Shown here: piece after piece, positions 1 through 11,739 of the stretch
Numbering within the stretch: the first letter of the stretch is position 1
Layout of the letters: every line of letters begins with the position of its first letter
Program-made: the position numbers and the translations under genes
Source of the DNA: Nymphaea colorata
Lineage: Eukaryota; Streptophyta; Magnoliopsida; Nymphaeales; Nymphaeaceae
Direction: 5' to 3'
DNA length: 64,000 bases
NCBI RefSeq assembly: GCF_008831285.2
Contig: NC_045144.1
Span: 17,685,716 to 17,749,715, forward strand
The notes under the pieces: model-generated
The model's input: only the letters and a program-made list of their open reading frames with translations
Told to the model about the DNA's origin: nothing
Database searches by the model: none

Positions 1-627
1 AAAGGCATTACAATTAGTCCATGATGACTCTTTTAGCCTTTGTCAGGTAGCTATATACAATTGATCTAAGAAAGGTGTGCCATGCAAGTTACGGACCATA
101 AATTAATTTGTCAACCCGAGTTTGTTGTTTTTGTCTTACAAGCAAGTTAACTAACTGAGATAAATAAAGTTCCACACCCCGTTTTCGTAGTGGCAAGGCA
201 TAAGATAAATCCGCAACGTGTACATACCGTATCAACTTTGGGGAAAGCTAACTTTTTCCCATCAAATGAACTTAACATACCAAAGCATTCTACCAAGGAC
301 CTATTAAGTATTAACTGCCTACTTAATCGCAAGAAGGTTAACAGAAACTGAAAATATCAACTCTGTAGGAGCAATAAGCAACAAGGGATGGTAGCTTTAC
401 TTAGAAGTTAAACAATATGCAACCAACATAATTTATCTCCAAAGGTCACAGATTAACTTATAGGAACCGCAAGTGGACACGCATATTGATAGAGGACAAC
501 AGATTTTCAATTATATTATTGAGAAGGAATGGTTAACTACTCAGAAGCGACAACAAAGAAGAAAAGAAGCACGAAGAAAAGGAAATAGATGAGCTGATGG
601 GGCAGTTTAGCATATAGAAAGTAGTAC
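1..627 (-). other. Part of CYP51 intron 1
   Basis: The stretch lies directly downstream of the CYP51 exon 1 donor on the minus strand. No CYP51 exon 2 motif appears in it, so it is inferred to be the 5' part of intron 1, which continues out of the window. I see no other gene in it. Confidence 0.7.
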
Positions 628-1092
628 CTCAGCTTCCGTAACCATCTGATCCACATAGCTTTTCAGCTTAGTGACCCTCAAAGCTTCTGTGAAGAACCTA
701 AACTGTTCTTGCCTGACCGAGTAATCGACATCAAAGACAACCCCAGGCCCAAAAGTAGGTACGTTGAACTGGTACACCTCTTGCTGGCTAAGATCCGTCT
801 CTGTCGCCTTAAAGAAGTGAGCAGACACTTCGGGACCGATAAGAAACGTAACTTTTTTGTTCAGGAGATTCACGGTGAAGACATTGCCAAGCCTATTATA
901 CTCTTCCCTGATCATTATAATCGGGCCCTTCATGAATTTCAGGAGCCCTCCAATAAGAGGAAACGCCTGAACTTCAGGGGGAGTCCTCTTCTTAGATCCG
1001 GAGAAGAACAGGGAAGACAGAAGCTTCGCCACCACAACCGTTGCTAGAACCAGGAATCCGACATAATAGTAGTTGCTGTCTTTCAGTTCCAT
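628..1092 (-). CDS. CYP51G1: Sterol 14-alpha-demethylase CYP51, first exon (partial gene)
   Basis: This exon encodes the first 155 residues of plant obtusifoliol 14-alpha-demethylase, the ER-bound P450 that removes the 14-alpha methyl group in phytosterol synthesis. The start ATG reads from 1092. Residues about 8-30 form a hydrophobic membrane anchor (YYYVGFLVLATVVVAKLL). A basic/proline hinge follows (SKKRTPPEV), then the CYP51 segments GPIIMIREEYNRLG, FLIGPEVSAHFF and QEVYQFNVPTFGPGVVFDVD; the last is the B-C substrate-recognition region. The exon ends after MVTEAE, where the minus strand reads GAG then GTACTA, a good splice donor and, as I recall, the exon 1 end in the Arabidopsis gene. 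The haem-binding cysteine and I-helix lie in exon 2, beyond the left edge. The frame stays open upstream of 1092 but contains no ATG there. Family identity is very secure. Confidence 0.93.
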
Positions 1093-2172
1093 CTTGGCCA
1101 GCAGATAAACTCCACGGATCCGAAGCAAATCAGAGGAAACAGAACAGAGAGCTAGCAGATAAAAACCTAAAGCAGCGACATTCCGAGAAGTTCGCGAGGT
1201 TTCGAAGGTCAACTACAGAAATCGACAGAGAACAACTCGTAATGAAGGTTTTTCCACCGACGGCCGCCCCAGCCAACAGAAAAAGGAAAAAAGAACTGCA
1301 ATTTTCTAGTAAAGAAGCGGAAAACACTGCTTCTCTCGATGGCCAGACAAAGAAAAGCAGAGGAAAACGTGCCGGAGAGAGACGATTTATCAGCAAAGGA
1401 GAGATTTATCCAAAATCTGCATACAAAACGCAGGAAAAGAGCTCAGCTCAAAGAAGGAACACGCTGAACCATCGCAGATGTTTCAGCAGACACAATTTCA
1501 CGAAAGCAAGAGCCCGAGCTTTCGCTTTCCCTCTCGGTCTCGCATAAAAAACACGCAGAAGACATCAGACATCCAATCAGGACCAGACGCTAACAGATCG
1601 AGCACATCTCGTCCAAAAAACGTAAAAGCAAAAGAGAAATCCGCAGAAGAAGAAGACGTACATCACGGAGTCGCTTCCCGATCGGAAATCCGCAGACGGC
1701 GGTGAGAAGGCGGTCGAAGCGCGTAGCTGCGTGCAGGCTGGCCTTCCGAAAAAGTTAGCTACCTGGGTCGTCCGTTCACGCGCGCGACACCCGGCTCGTT
1801 TTCCTCCGCCTCCTGCTCTGGCCAGCCCACACGCCTTCTCAGCGGACGCGTACTAGTAAAGGCCTTCTCTCCCTCTCTCCCAATTGCGCGGACAGTGACA
1901 GAGCGTGACAGAACAAGATCATCAGAAGACTCAGAGCCAGAGGAAGGAGACACCGCTAGAAGAAAGACGGAGAGAGAGAGAGAGAGAGAGAGAGTACCGC
2001 TGGCAAATGGCTGGGGGATAATGGCCAAACTCTCTGGAGCTTCCCTCCCTTTTAAAATGGCTCGCGGGAAAAGTGGGGACCCCTTTATAACCTTATTAAT
2101 AATATTTTCTTCATTAGTGCCCAATTCTCTACAGTAATTAGAAAAAGCCATGGCTTGATCAGTAAATGCCAA
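1093..2172 (-). promoter_or_regulatory. CYP51 5' leader and promoter region
   Basis: This is the upstream flank of CYP51, purine-rich on the plus strand. It holds a GA microsatellite (about 1971-1995), a common feature of plant 5' leaders, and on the minus strand a TATAAA at 2084-2089. That TATA box is about 1 kb from the ATG, so using it would imply a long or intron-containing leader. The assignment to CYP51 is by position only. Several overlapping open frames here are low-complexity and look non-coding. Confidence 0.35.
1971..1995. repeat. (GA)n microsatellite
   Basis: An uninterrupted AG/GA dinucleotide run of about 25 bases in the CYP51 upstream region. Confidence 0.9.
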
Positions 2173-2642
2173 ACAAGTTCCCCTCTGCCTTGTCTCTCTC
2201 GCATTTATTTACCGGCCCATTCTTCTTGGACCCTTTTTTTAGGGAAACGAAAGAGAACCGACAAAAATGAAAAATGCATTAACAAAAATTACACCAACTC
2301 AAGTAACATGGATGTCAATTTTTCAGATATAAAAAATAATATTTTTTCCGATTTATAAACTATAAGTGATAAACCATAGGTCATTTCGAAGTAAGTTATA
2401 TATTTATGTCCCTAACAAAGGATCATATGTCATGGTATATAGAAATTATTAAAATGCCTTTTGTTAATTACATGGAAAAAGCCAGGCATGGAACTTAAAA
2501 TTTTTCACTTTATACAAATACCAAAAATACCCATCTAATAAAAGGTAGGAACATGTCTTTTCATATTTGTTTTGGTGAAGGGAAAGTAAATGCGACCTTC
2601 TGAATAACCTAATTGCGCCACCTACTATATTCTTGTAGTTAA

Positions 2643-2815
2643 GGTCGGAGCCAAGGTAGGGCGTGCCTTCACCTCAATTTTTTTTAATTTGTATATAATT
2701 TTTTAATTAAAAAATACTTATTTTATATAAAAAATTTTAAAAAATGATAATTAAACCCTAATCAAAACTTATAAACTTTAATTCGGCCCACTTTATAAAA
2801 AAAAATAAGGTATCA
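2643..2815. mobile_element. MITE-like AT-rich element, copy 1
   Basis: It starts with a GGTCGGAGCCAAGGTAGGG-type head and continues as an AT-rich body with the blocks TTATTTTATATAAAAA, AAAATGATAATT, AAACCCTAATCAAAACTTA and CACTTTATAAAAAAAA. The same blocks occur in the same order at 31767-31955 and, more diverged, at 5890-6035 and 39083-39275. It has no coding capacity. I found no clear target-site duplication here, so the class (hAT- or Mutator-type MITE) is open. Confidence 0.5.
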
Positions 2816-2820
2816 TACAT

Positions 2821-2885
2821 TGGTGTCTTTTATTTTGCAACATAAAATTTGTATTTGGTGTCTTTTATTTTGCAACATAAAATTT
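2821..2885. repeat. Two-copy 35-bp tandem repeat
   Basis: The 35-bp unit starting TGGTGTCTTTTATTTTGCAA is repeated once, head to tail, directly after the MITE-like element. Confidence 0.85.
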
Positions 2886-4712
2886 GAATAATATCGTGTA
2901 AAATAAAAAAGACTACCTGCCAACCTATGTGCCATTTATTACACCAATTTTTTATAAAATTAAATGTCCCTGCTAAAAGGACCCACTTTATGGTCAAACT
3001 TTGCATGATTTTTTCATGTGCTAATATGATTAATAACGAAAATACATTTAGTTTACATTAAAAATAAAACTTTTTATAAAAACAAAATTAAATAAAATAA
3101 TAAAAAACTATAAAAGATATTTCTTTTTAATAAATTATAAAAATGTTATTCCCACCCTTACCATACATGGTGCGGTCGGCGCAATAACTCTCTCTCCTTT
3201 ATGAAAGATGGGAGAGCTTTCATTGCGTGTGTTTGATAGGGAGAGTTTTCGGCACTCTTCCTTGTATAGCTTTCTCCGGTAAAGAGGGGCCGTCAGTTGT
3301 GACATTCACTATTGTCTCCATGTGCTGAAGATACGACATTTTGTACTATATGCATTTAATCAATGCTGGTTAAATTGTTTTTGCTTTTTTATTTCTATTT
3401 TAAATTGAGGAATAAATAATTTAAAGAGCTCATTGCTTTTGTTACCAAACGCTCTCTTAATGTCATACTTGGGCTTCAAAAATTACTTTCATTGGCCAAT
3501 TTATGTTTGACTCTTTTAAAGCTAATTTTCATATTTTTTCATGGCCGCCTTTTAGTTAAAGCATCAAAATTTAATGCTATTGGGTGTTTGATTACATTAG
3601 ATTTTAAATTCCAGTGTATGGTTTAATGAGTGCTCAATCTAAATTTACGATACTAATTAACTGACGCCTTAAATCTATCAATCACAAGTTACAAAGGGAT
3701 GGGAGGTAGCGGTGAGATCCATATATTTCAATATACAAAGCTCATACATTTATGGTGTAATCTTTATATCTCTCAAACACAAGATTTCAAACCTTTAATA
3801 AAAATATCTAAATATTATTAAGTAGTGTATCGTTTTTTATTTTTTAAAATATTATAATTTATTTAATAAAATGTTTATTTTCTAGTCCAGTTTCATGCAT
3901 AGTGAAGTGGGACCGCATCCACCTCCAATGCACATGGACAGACATCCATGTTTTGTATGGTCCGCATTCTCCAGCCTGTGAAAGCTTATCTAGATCCCAT
4001 GCAAAGGGAGTGGCAACTGGTAATATTAGATTTTTCGAAGCCGCACCGGTTGGTCCGAGATTTCCATCGCCAGGCTTACTCACTCGAAATAGCTCTATAC
4101 ATTATGGTTATTTGAATACTCGATCGAATGAATGAGTCAACTCGCCCATCAAGTGACCCGGACATATGTCATTTTGAGTCGAGTCACGGGTTTGCTAACT
4201 ATGATTTATTTAGTATTTGAATTAACGAATGGTGAAGGCTGTAACTCAATCTTATCAAATTCAGAGTCAGAAAGCGAAATGATTCCGTGAATTGGTGAAT
4301 CGAGTTGAATTAAAACATGCATTTTATTTAAAAATCAAATAAAATATAAAAAAAATATTAGCAAAATCAGAAAAGTTTAAAATATGAAAAATAAAAAGTA
4401 AACCCACAAAATACTTTAGATGAAAAAAGGAAAACCCATGTTAACTTAGTTAGTTTTCCACTTTTTTGAAGAAATTAATTGAGGCGTCTCCTTGGGGAAG
4501 ATGGACCACAATTAATTACCATACCATTTGTAGGTAAGGTGAGTCAAAGTATAAAAAAAAGAAAAATAAATGAAGCTAAGGGAAGATGTGAAATATTACA
4601 TATTTGATGAAAAGTTCATGAATTACATCTTTAGTCAACAAACATCAAATAATTAGACCACATCAATCATCGGTAGGCAACTCAAGGCTACCAAACACTG
4701 GGCAAGAACAGA

Positions 4713-4960
4713 CTTTTTTTTTCTTCTAAAGGTGAGCGGTTCGTTCTACAACTCTTAATAGAGGTCACTGTCTCTCCCCTTTTGTACCCACCTATGGGTT
4801 TTCATAGATTATGTTTCGAGACCTTTTATAGTTCAGAGGTAAAACGCACTGAAGGGCAAAAAAGGGGTCATTAAAGCTATTCTACGATTGAATTTTCATG
4901 AAACTCGCGAGGGGTAAGGCATCTTAACCTTGAAGACTTTGTGTCCCCGACTGATGGGAG
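4713..4960 (-). mobile_element. SINE-like element, family B, diverged copy
   Basis: The segment has the same layout as the better copy at 32162-32389: a T-run at the left, TCTAAAGGTGAGCGGTTCG against CTTTAAGGGTGAGTGGTGG, then a CCACCTATGGGTTTTCA / CGCCCTCTTAGGTTTTCA block, then ACCTTTTATAGTTCAGAG / ACCTTTTACAGTCTAAAG. The orientation is minus, with the poly-A tail reading as poly-T. The promoter-box end is poorly conserved and the edges are uncertain. Confidence 0.4.
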
Positions 4961-5252
4961 CAGACCTAAAAATTTTTCATTATGGGGCAGAACTATAACT
5001 TCAAAATTTTAACAGTGGTCAGAATAAAAGCTAACACTATCTAAAACAAATTTGAACAACCTGTAAAAGTTGCCATGTAAAACCAAAACAGGTACAATTT
5101 AAAGTGAGGAAACTAGAAAAAGGTCTTAAAGATGTTTTCCTTTTCCAAAAAAACCTGAGGCTTTATGACATAAAAGTTACATAATTTAATGTCCTCTTAG
5201 GGTTATCAAAAGTTTCCTCATTATTAGTGCATGCTCAAGGAAAGATTTTGTG

Positions 5253-5508
5253 ACCTCAAGGGGCATAGCGTAGCTGGTCAAGTTAAGAGCCTGTATAAAG
5301 GCATGTCTTTAGTTCGATTCCTGTGAGTGTTATATTCATGTGTCTTAAAGTGGTAGGACGCGACATTAAGTTAAAGGGTGTGTACTGTTACTATCGCTGA
5401 CAACAACGCAGCTCAGGACCTCGAAGGCATGGAGAATTGGGGGGGGGGGGGGGGGGGCTTTCGGGTCTTTTTCGAACGGTGGGATTAATACCTCTCACTC
5501 ACCCGAAA
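5253..5508 (+). mobile_element. tRNA-derived SINE, family A, with 13-bp target duplication
   Basis: The element is flanked by perfect 13-bp direct repeats, GAAAGATTTTGTG at 5240-5252 and 5509-5521, which show insertion. Its head reads like a tRNA gene: a box-A-like TAGCGTAGCTGGTCA and a box-B match AGTTCGATTCCT. The tail ends in TCACTCACCCGAAA, which pairs with an inner CTTTCGGGT. A related copy lies at 25503-25705. A 19-G homopolymer sits inside. No protein is encoded; mobility would depend on a LINE partner not seen here. Confidence 0.75.
5439..5457 (+). repeat. Poly-G tract (19 G)
   Basis: A pure G homopolymer inside the family A SINE. The related copy at 25.6 kb has only a short G run (GGGGG), so the tract has expanded in this copy or is a sequencing artefact. 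Confidence 0.85.
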
Positions 5509-5889
5509 GAAAGATTTTGTGGATTCAGGTTGAAACTAATTTTTGTTTTCGGGTCATTCTTTTTCTTTTCTTCTTCTTCGGTTCTTCCCCCCCCTTTCCT
5601 AGAAGGAGTCAGCAAAGTAAAGTTGATGGGCCTCTTTAGTATCTTATAGAACTGGAAATAAAATTCAGAAATTTGAAATCCATCTCCGTTTCATGAAAGT
5701 GAGGATGGAAAAAACATTGTTGGAGGATTCCAGAAATTTCTTTTCTAAATTTTAGGTTTGACAAGAATCCAATAACAAAAAAATGGACTGTTGCTTCCCA
5801 CTCAATCATCAAGGGTTTCTAGTGTTGAATCCCTCTGCATTGTGGGTTCCACTCATCCAAAACCCTCGACCAATGCCTCAAATGGTTAG

Positions 5890-6035
5890 AGACAGGGACG
5901 ATCCTCAATTTTTAAAAAAAAAATTACATATAAATTTTATGCATTACATATAAAAAACTTGAAAATGATATTACAACGAACTATAATTCAACTCTTTCAT
6001 AATTCAGCTCTTTCATAAAAAATTTCTGGAATGAT
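5890..6035. mobile_element. MITE-like AT-rich element, copy 2 (diverged)
   Basis: It carries the family blocks in order: an AC-GATCCTCAATTTTTAAAA head, TTACATATAAATTTTATG, ACTTGAAAATGATATTACAA and a TCATAAAAAATTTCTGG end. The last block matches the ending of the copy at 31.9 kb (CATAAAAAAAATTCTGG). The edges are approximate. Confidence 0.4.
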
Positions 6036-6120
6036 GACTTCCTATTAAGCCTGGCCTGCGGTACCCGATACCCGGCTCAAAAAAGTTAGCTCGACGGGGC
6101 TCGTAGAGTGTTCTTCCTAC

Positions 6121-6275
6121 CAAACAACCTCTGGTCCAACCTCTAGATAACTCATGTAATAAGTTAGTAGGGGATGGAAGAGATCATGCATTTGTGCAAT
6201 TTCAATTGTCCATGCTCATGTAAAATGGGCATCGTTTCAAATGTTTGTCTTCCTGTCTAATCTTTGATTCAACTC
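6121..6275. repeat. Dispersed duplicate of a CRL intron 4 segment
   Basis: About 140 bp here closely match 9408-9545 in intron 4 of CRL, in the same orientation. Shared blocks include AGATAACTCATGT, TTAGTAGGGGATGGAAGAG, TTCAATTGTCCATGCT and TCTTCCTGTCTAA. Either the intron was partly copied upstream or both are copies of one unrecognised repeat. Confidence 0.7.
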
Positions 6276-6285
6276 GTCCAGGGTT

Positions 6286-6307
6286 TATATATATATATAT
6301 ATATATA
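6286..6307. repeat. (TA)n microsatellite
   Basis: An alternating TA run of about 22 bases in the intergenic region upstream of CRL. Confidence 0.9.
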
Positions 6308-7199
6308 GACACATAGGATGCTGCTCAACTTTTATCATTAAAAAGAAACAAACGAAAGCAGCCGCAGGGGTCACATGAGACCCTCTCTCTCGGCCCCAAG
6401 CTTCACCTGCTCGGTCTCTCCTCTCCCACTGAGGACCGATAGATTCATGCCACCGCCGGCGAAGCCCCGACGGACGGCGCTGGTGCCCTGACGGAAGGCT
6501 ATGTATACATATAAAATTTGAGAATCACGATCCACACCTAATATAAATCCATGAAAATCTTTTGTTCCATAGTCTTGAGGCTATTTATAACCCACCAACC
6601 AAGAAATTTCATGTGATGTACTAATAATTATCACCAAGAACCATAACATATTAATGTTGATACGAGTATGTTATTTATTTATATATATACATACAGTAAT
6701 TGGTAAATTTAGATCACTTGAATAAAAGATAAAAACCAAACCTCTTAAATTTGTGTTGCAAAGTATTTTAAACAAAATGTGAACCTCCTAATATGTTTCA
6801 TAAACACTAGTTTTACATCAATAGTGCTTAGTTCAAGTTATCTTTTCTATTGTCAAGACTTTAGTGTTATAAGAGTTGTTCATTTTTCAATTATTGAAAA
6901 TTTTATTAAAGTAAAAAAAAAACAAGACTAATTGAAAATATATTTCTTACCAAATCACTTTAAGATCATATTTAAAAGTTAGCTTGTACAAAAATATTTC
7001 AATAACTAATTTTAATGGGACTATAACTCTAGAACCGAACCTGGTCATGGATCTAAGTAACGTATCAGATCTGTTCGTAAATTTCAACACCAATTTCCCG
7101 ATCGAGTCTGTTTTCATGAACTAATTAAAATTTTAGAGAGGTTGCAAAATGATAATATGCACTAATTTACATGTAAACAAGGTATCCGGTCACGGACTT

Positions 7200-7588
7200 G
7201 GATCCAAAACGAGCCCCATCGATCCTTTGTTCAGGCCGTATCTGGAAACAGAGAACCCGGGAGCCGAAGACCAACATTATGATCCGGATCCGATCTGAGA
7301 ACCGACTCATTTCCAATCATCGTCTGCTTCTGGAAAAGCAAATCAGAGCTCCAAGACAAACAGAGAGGGAGAGCGAGACGGGGAGACAGGAAAAGAAAGA
7401 GAAAGGGAAGAGAGTGATGGAAATCCAAATTCCCGCCTCACGTTTGGATGATAGCGTGGCGACAAGGGAGTGGAGGAAAATGACGAAGAAAGCCGTCCCC
7501 ACTTGAGATTCTCTCTCTCTTTCTCTCTGTCTCTCTCGCCGTCGGAAAACGAAGGCTGGTGGGTTGCGACGACGGGAGCCCTCGAGGG
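7200..7588 (+). promoter_or_regulatory. CRL upstream region
   Basis: This GC-richer, purine- then CT-rich flank lies directly before the CRL start codon, with a CT tract at about 7510-7535 that probably belongs to the 5' leader. It contains TTCCCGCC at 7430-7437, which matches the known plant E2F consensus, about 150 bp before the ATG. I see no clear TATA box. Overlapping open frames on both strands are low-complexity and not convincing as genes. Confidence 0.4.
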
Positions 7589-10230
7589 ATGGGCTCGGCA
7601 GGGAATGGGCGGAACAAGGCGAGGGGAATCGTCCTGAAGGCGCTCGCCCTCATCGGCGGGGCAATTCTCCTCAGGAAGCTCACGCGGTCCGCCACCCGAT
7701 GGGACCACGCCCGTGTCGTCGCCAACGCTCTCTCCGGCGAGAAGGTTTCGCGCCTACTCGATCCTTTCTTCTCCTTTTGTTTTTTCCGTTTTGAGGGGTT
7801 TTCTGATTGTGGGTCGTTTTAATTTTGATACCCTGGATGCAGTTTTCTTACGAACAGGCATGTAGGGATCCCACCAATTACTTCAATCTGAGGTATTGAA
7901 TTATCCATTATTTGTTGCTCCCGATGGCTTCTGATTATTTGTGTACTAGAATTGTGGTGATTTTCAGTGAGTTGTAAGTATGGTTCGTGCACCAAGGTAA
8001 TTTGCTTGTTGGGTGTACTTGTTTTGGTTTCTTTTCATGGGTAAACTGGAATGGGAGCTTAGACGTAAAAAAATGGCTTTTCTCCTGGTCGTTATTGCTA
8101 GAAAGGGTGATTTCAGTCCCCTGAAACTTTTTCTTGCCTCTGGTTTTAATGTGTTTGCTTGTGGTTTCATTTTATTTGTTGATTCAATTGAAATATTAAG
8201 TTTCGAAATAAGAAGCTGGTCCGTAGTTGTGGGTTTCATGAAAACAGTAATGATCTTGCAATTGCACCACTCAAGCTTCAGTACTATAGCTGGTCCGATT
8301 TGGCCATCAAGAGGGAAGACATGGTTTTGGTAATCATTGTAATAATGAGCTTCCGGAAGTATTTCCCATGGTGTGCAAAGGGTAGTGTATAACTGTCTCA
8401 ATCGAACCCTGTCCTTCTTTTTTATTGTCTGAATATTCAGGAGCTAAGACCATTCCAATGCTCCTTTTCGCCATATATTGTTCTTGATTTCACGTAAGAA
8501 ACTCTTCTCTGGTTGTAGCCATATAGGAGATTGTTTTTATAAAATAATCCGACTGAGTGGGCAAAACAATGGAACCAGCAGAATCGTGGTAAAAACTCGG
8601 TTATATTTTTATTAGTGAAGAAAGGATGTAAAGCACCGAAATGTTGTTGTAACTCCAAAACTAGGCACTAGGAAGGTAGTAAAGGACTCACGTAGTCAAG
8701 TTGCTTATGTTATCCACTCACATAGCTCTTTAGACTCTAACCATCTGACTTGCCAATGGTTCACTTGCTATTTTTAGTTTTTTGTTTAACAGCCATTGTT
8801 TGTTTGTCTACACAATTTTGTATGTTTATGCATCCCCTCTTCAAGGGGCTTATCAGTAGTGGAATTTGCAACATGCATACAGTATTATGAGGAATGGAAT
8901 GTTGTGCAAATGGATTCTGGAAATTCTGGTTGAGGGTTTTTGCTTTCCCTATTTTCTTTCACTCAATGTAATCTGATTTCTATGTGTTTAGCTGATCCAA
9001 AAACCACTTTGCGTGCCAAAGTCCTATATTGGAACTTCATTTCTGTGTTTAGGCGTCTGATTATGTGCCTTTTACCTGTTTTGTGGCAGGATGCTTACAT
9101 GCCCAGCAGCAGTGACGTTGGATGGTTCAAAGGTTTTGTATTTTGAACAGGTAAGGAGGTTTAAGGAATAAATGCATGTTCATTCTCAGTAACTGTTCAA
9201 AAGTATGTGGTCAATATTTTTATGATTCTTTTCTTTTTCTCTTGTTTGGTGTGGCAGGCATTCTGGAGAACTCCTGAGAAGCCTTTTCGGCAGGCATGAT
9301 TCTCTTCCTGATTTATATTTTATCACACAGACTTCTCAGCTTCATATTTTGCTAGATTTGATACTATAGACTCCTTTACGTTTATGACTTTCAGCCTACA
9401 GTTACTTTAGATAACTCATGTTATGACAAAATCAGAATGTTAGTAGGGGATGGAAGAGGTCATGCATTTTTGCAATTTCAATTGTCCATGCTGATGTAAA
9501 ATGGACATCTTTTTAAATATTTCTCTTCCTGTCTAAACTTTGGTTCAACTATGGGGGATATAAATGTTTCTTTTCCCATTGTAGTCTAATCTCACTGGAC
9601 ATATTTTTTTTCTTCAAGGGGGAAACCTAAAAAATGGTAGCCATGAATCATTGTTGATGAGTATAGGATAAAAGTAAATGGACCACATGTATTGAACTAA
9701 ATAAAGCTGTAAATTGTGGGAAGTTGTTCTCTTTAGATTATTAAACTCAATCTAAGTCACACGGACGCTGCAAAGTTACTGCCGCACCCTTGTCGACATG
9801 ACTCGGGTGCGGGTGTGGGTCGGATTCACACCCAACACAAGTCAACAAGAGTCGGCTGCGACTGACCGCACCTGATCATTTTTGTCCATTTTGGACACGC
9901 ACCCGACTCGCGTTTGACTTGAGTCGGGTGCGGTCAAACCGCATCAAGCCTATTTTCGTCCTTTTTTGACATTTTTTATTTTAAAAAATTTTAACGTTAA
10001 AAAGAGGGTTTAGCATTTTTTTCCATTTTTGTGTTCTGTCCTGGTTTTGTGTTTTTTGTTTACTTGTTTAATGTTTGTACTTTGTAAGTTAATGCTTAAT
10101 ATGTTACATTCATATACACAGTACATTATAACTTATAAGTATGTAATATATAATACTCATATATAATTTATCCATAAAGTGTGTAATGTAGAGTGTATAG
10201 ACTATAGTGTATATACTCTAAATTTCTTAA

Positions 10231-10265
<35 letters not shown>

Positions 10266-11708
10266 TAATAATAAATCAATAATAACAAATAAATATTCTC
10301 ACCTCACCGCCGCACCTAAATTTTTGGGGATGTGCCACTTCGGCACCCGCACCCCGCACCTATCTGACATAGAACTCAATTCTTAGGAGTCAGGAATCTT
10401 TCTTTGTTGTTTTCTCCTGTTATTTTGATCCCACAACTGCAAGTTAGTAAAATCTCACAAACATAAAAATGACTTGGCCTGAGCAAGGTTACCGTTTAGC
10501 ATTTTGAACATCTTTGGTTCTTGCTGACTAGAAAATTGAGAGATGAACCAACCACTCACTAAAGCTACCTTTTGATCCTTGGACTTGTTTTGTTGGCCAT
10601 ATATGTGGTTCGTTTCCAAGATAGTACCTTATACTTGACATGTTAGTCCATGGGCTATAACTGTATTTCTCTTGTTATTTCATAAAGTAGTGCCCACGTT
10701 ATCAGGTCAGAACCTTAGCTATAAAAATGAGAAATTGATGCAAGTTATTGAAGACCCTAAAAAGACTAATTAGGACTGGTCAGTCCATCTCTGTTCAACT
10801 AGATTGACTATGAACAAATAAGTAAATACATATATTTTTATGGACATAAATACAGAAACATATACATCTACCCAAAGAATGTATATTTATAGGCCAGGAA
10901 TTATTTGGCTGATCAATGACTAGGCCGACTAATTGACTAGTCTGACCAACTGGTCACTGGTTTGAAACACCGGTTGATTGATAAGCAATTGAACCGACTA
11001 GTCAAGATTTTGACAACTAAACCAATCACATGTATTGTCAATCTAAATAGTGAGATGTAAGATTCTTGACATTTCTGCACATAGGCATTGGCAAAGGCAT
11101 TGGAGCCTGTAAGAGTTCGGGGACAATTTTGATTACTGCAGAAAGTTAAGGAATGTGGTTGTCCATTTTCTTTGGAAGTATATGTTTTTAACTTTTTATA
11201 AATATGTTATTTTTGTGTGTGCTTCCATCATAACTTGTTGGTAGTAGCTGCTGCATGAATAACTTGAACATTGTTTTTCAACTTATAAGGTTATGTTATT
11301 TTTTTTTCTTCGTTCTCATGCAAAAGAAATATTAAAAAGTTTATTTTTTTCAGAGGTTTTATATGGTGAAGCCTTGTTCTAAAGAGATGAAGTGTGATGT
11401 TGAGGTGAGTGGAACTAATCTTTTTAAACCTTCATTAGTGAGAAGCTTGTGGGTGTACCGTTCTTGGTTTAGACCATTTATTTGTTTTGTTTTGACTGGC
11501 ATTTTCTATGTGGATTCTGTAATTAGTATTTGAAAACGTGTGATGGGAATTTTTGGCATATCATGAGAAATATTGCCAATTTGGCCTATTTAACGCTGAA
11601 TGGTTAAAAAATTTAGAACTGTCACTAAAAGCCTTTAGTCACTGGGGCATCAGCGTCAGTTTACAGTGGATTCAGTGATGGGTTTAACTTTTCTAACCAT
11701 CTGGCAGC

Positions 11709-11739
<31 letters not shown>

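Larger units (their letters stand above)
2173..7199. other. AT-rich intergenic region with dispersed repeats
   Basis: No gene is recognisable between CYP51 and CRL. Open frames are short and match nothing I know. The region is mostly AT-rich and contains two SINE-like elements, two copies of a MITE-like family, a 19-G homopolymer, a TA microsatellite and one half of a dispersed duplication, each listed separately. Confidence 0.7.

Noticed and set aside
1093-1212. In-frame extension of CYP51 upstream of the ATG
   Set aside because: The frame is open but has no ATG before 1092, and the protein from 1092 starts exactly like plant CYP51.
1041-1705. Overlapping plus-strand open frames opposite and upstream of CYP51
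   Set aside because: They are Arg/Lys/Ser-rich translations of a purine-rich leader with no family similarity and lie antisense to the real exon.
2630-2640. Possible partner end for the CACTA terminus (TTCTTGTAGTT)
   Set aside because: It lies 38 kb away across seven genes, has a mismatch at the key last base and no matching flank.
7198-7725. Several overlapping open frames on both strands before CRL
   Set aside because: They come from GA/CT-rich leader sequence; composition is skewed (Arg/Glu or Ser/Leu) and no domain is visible.
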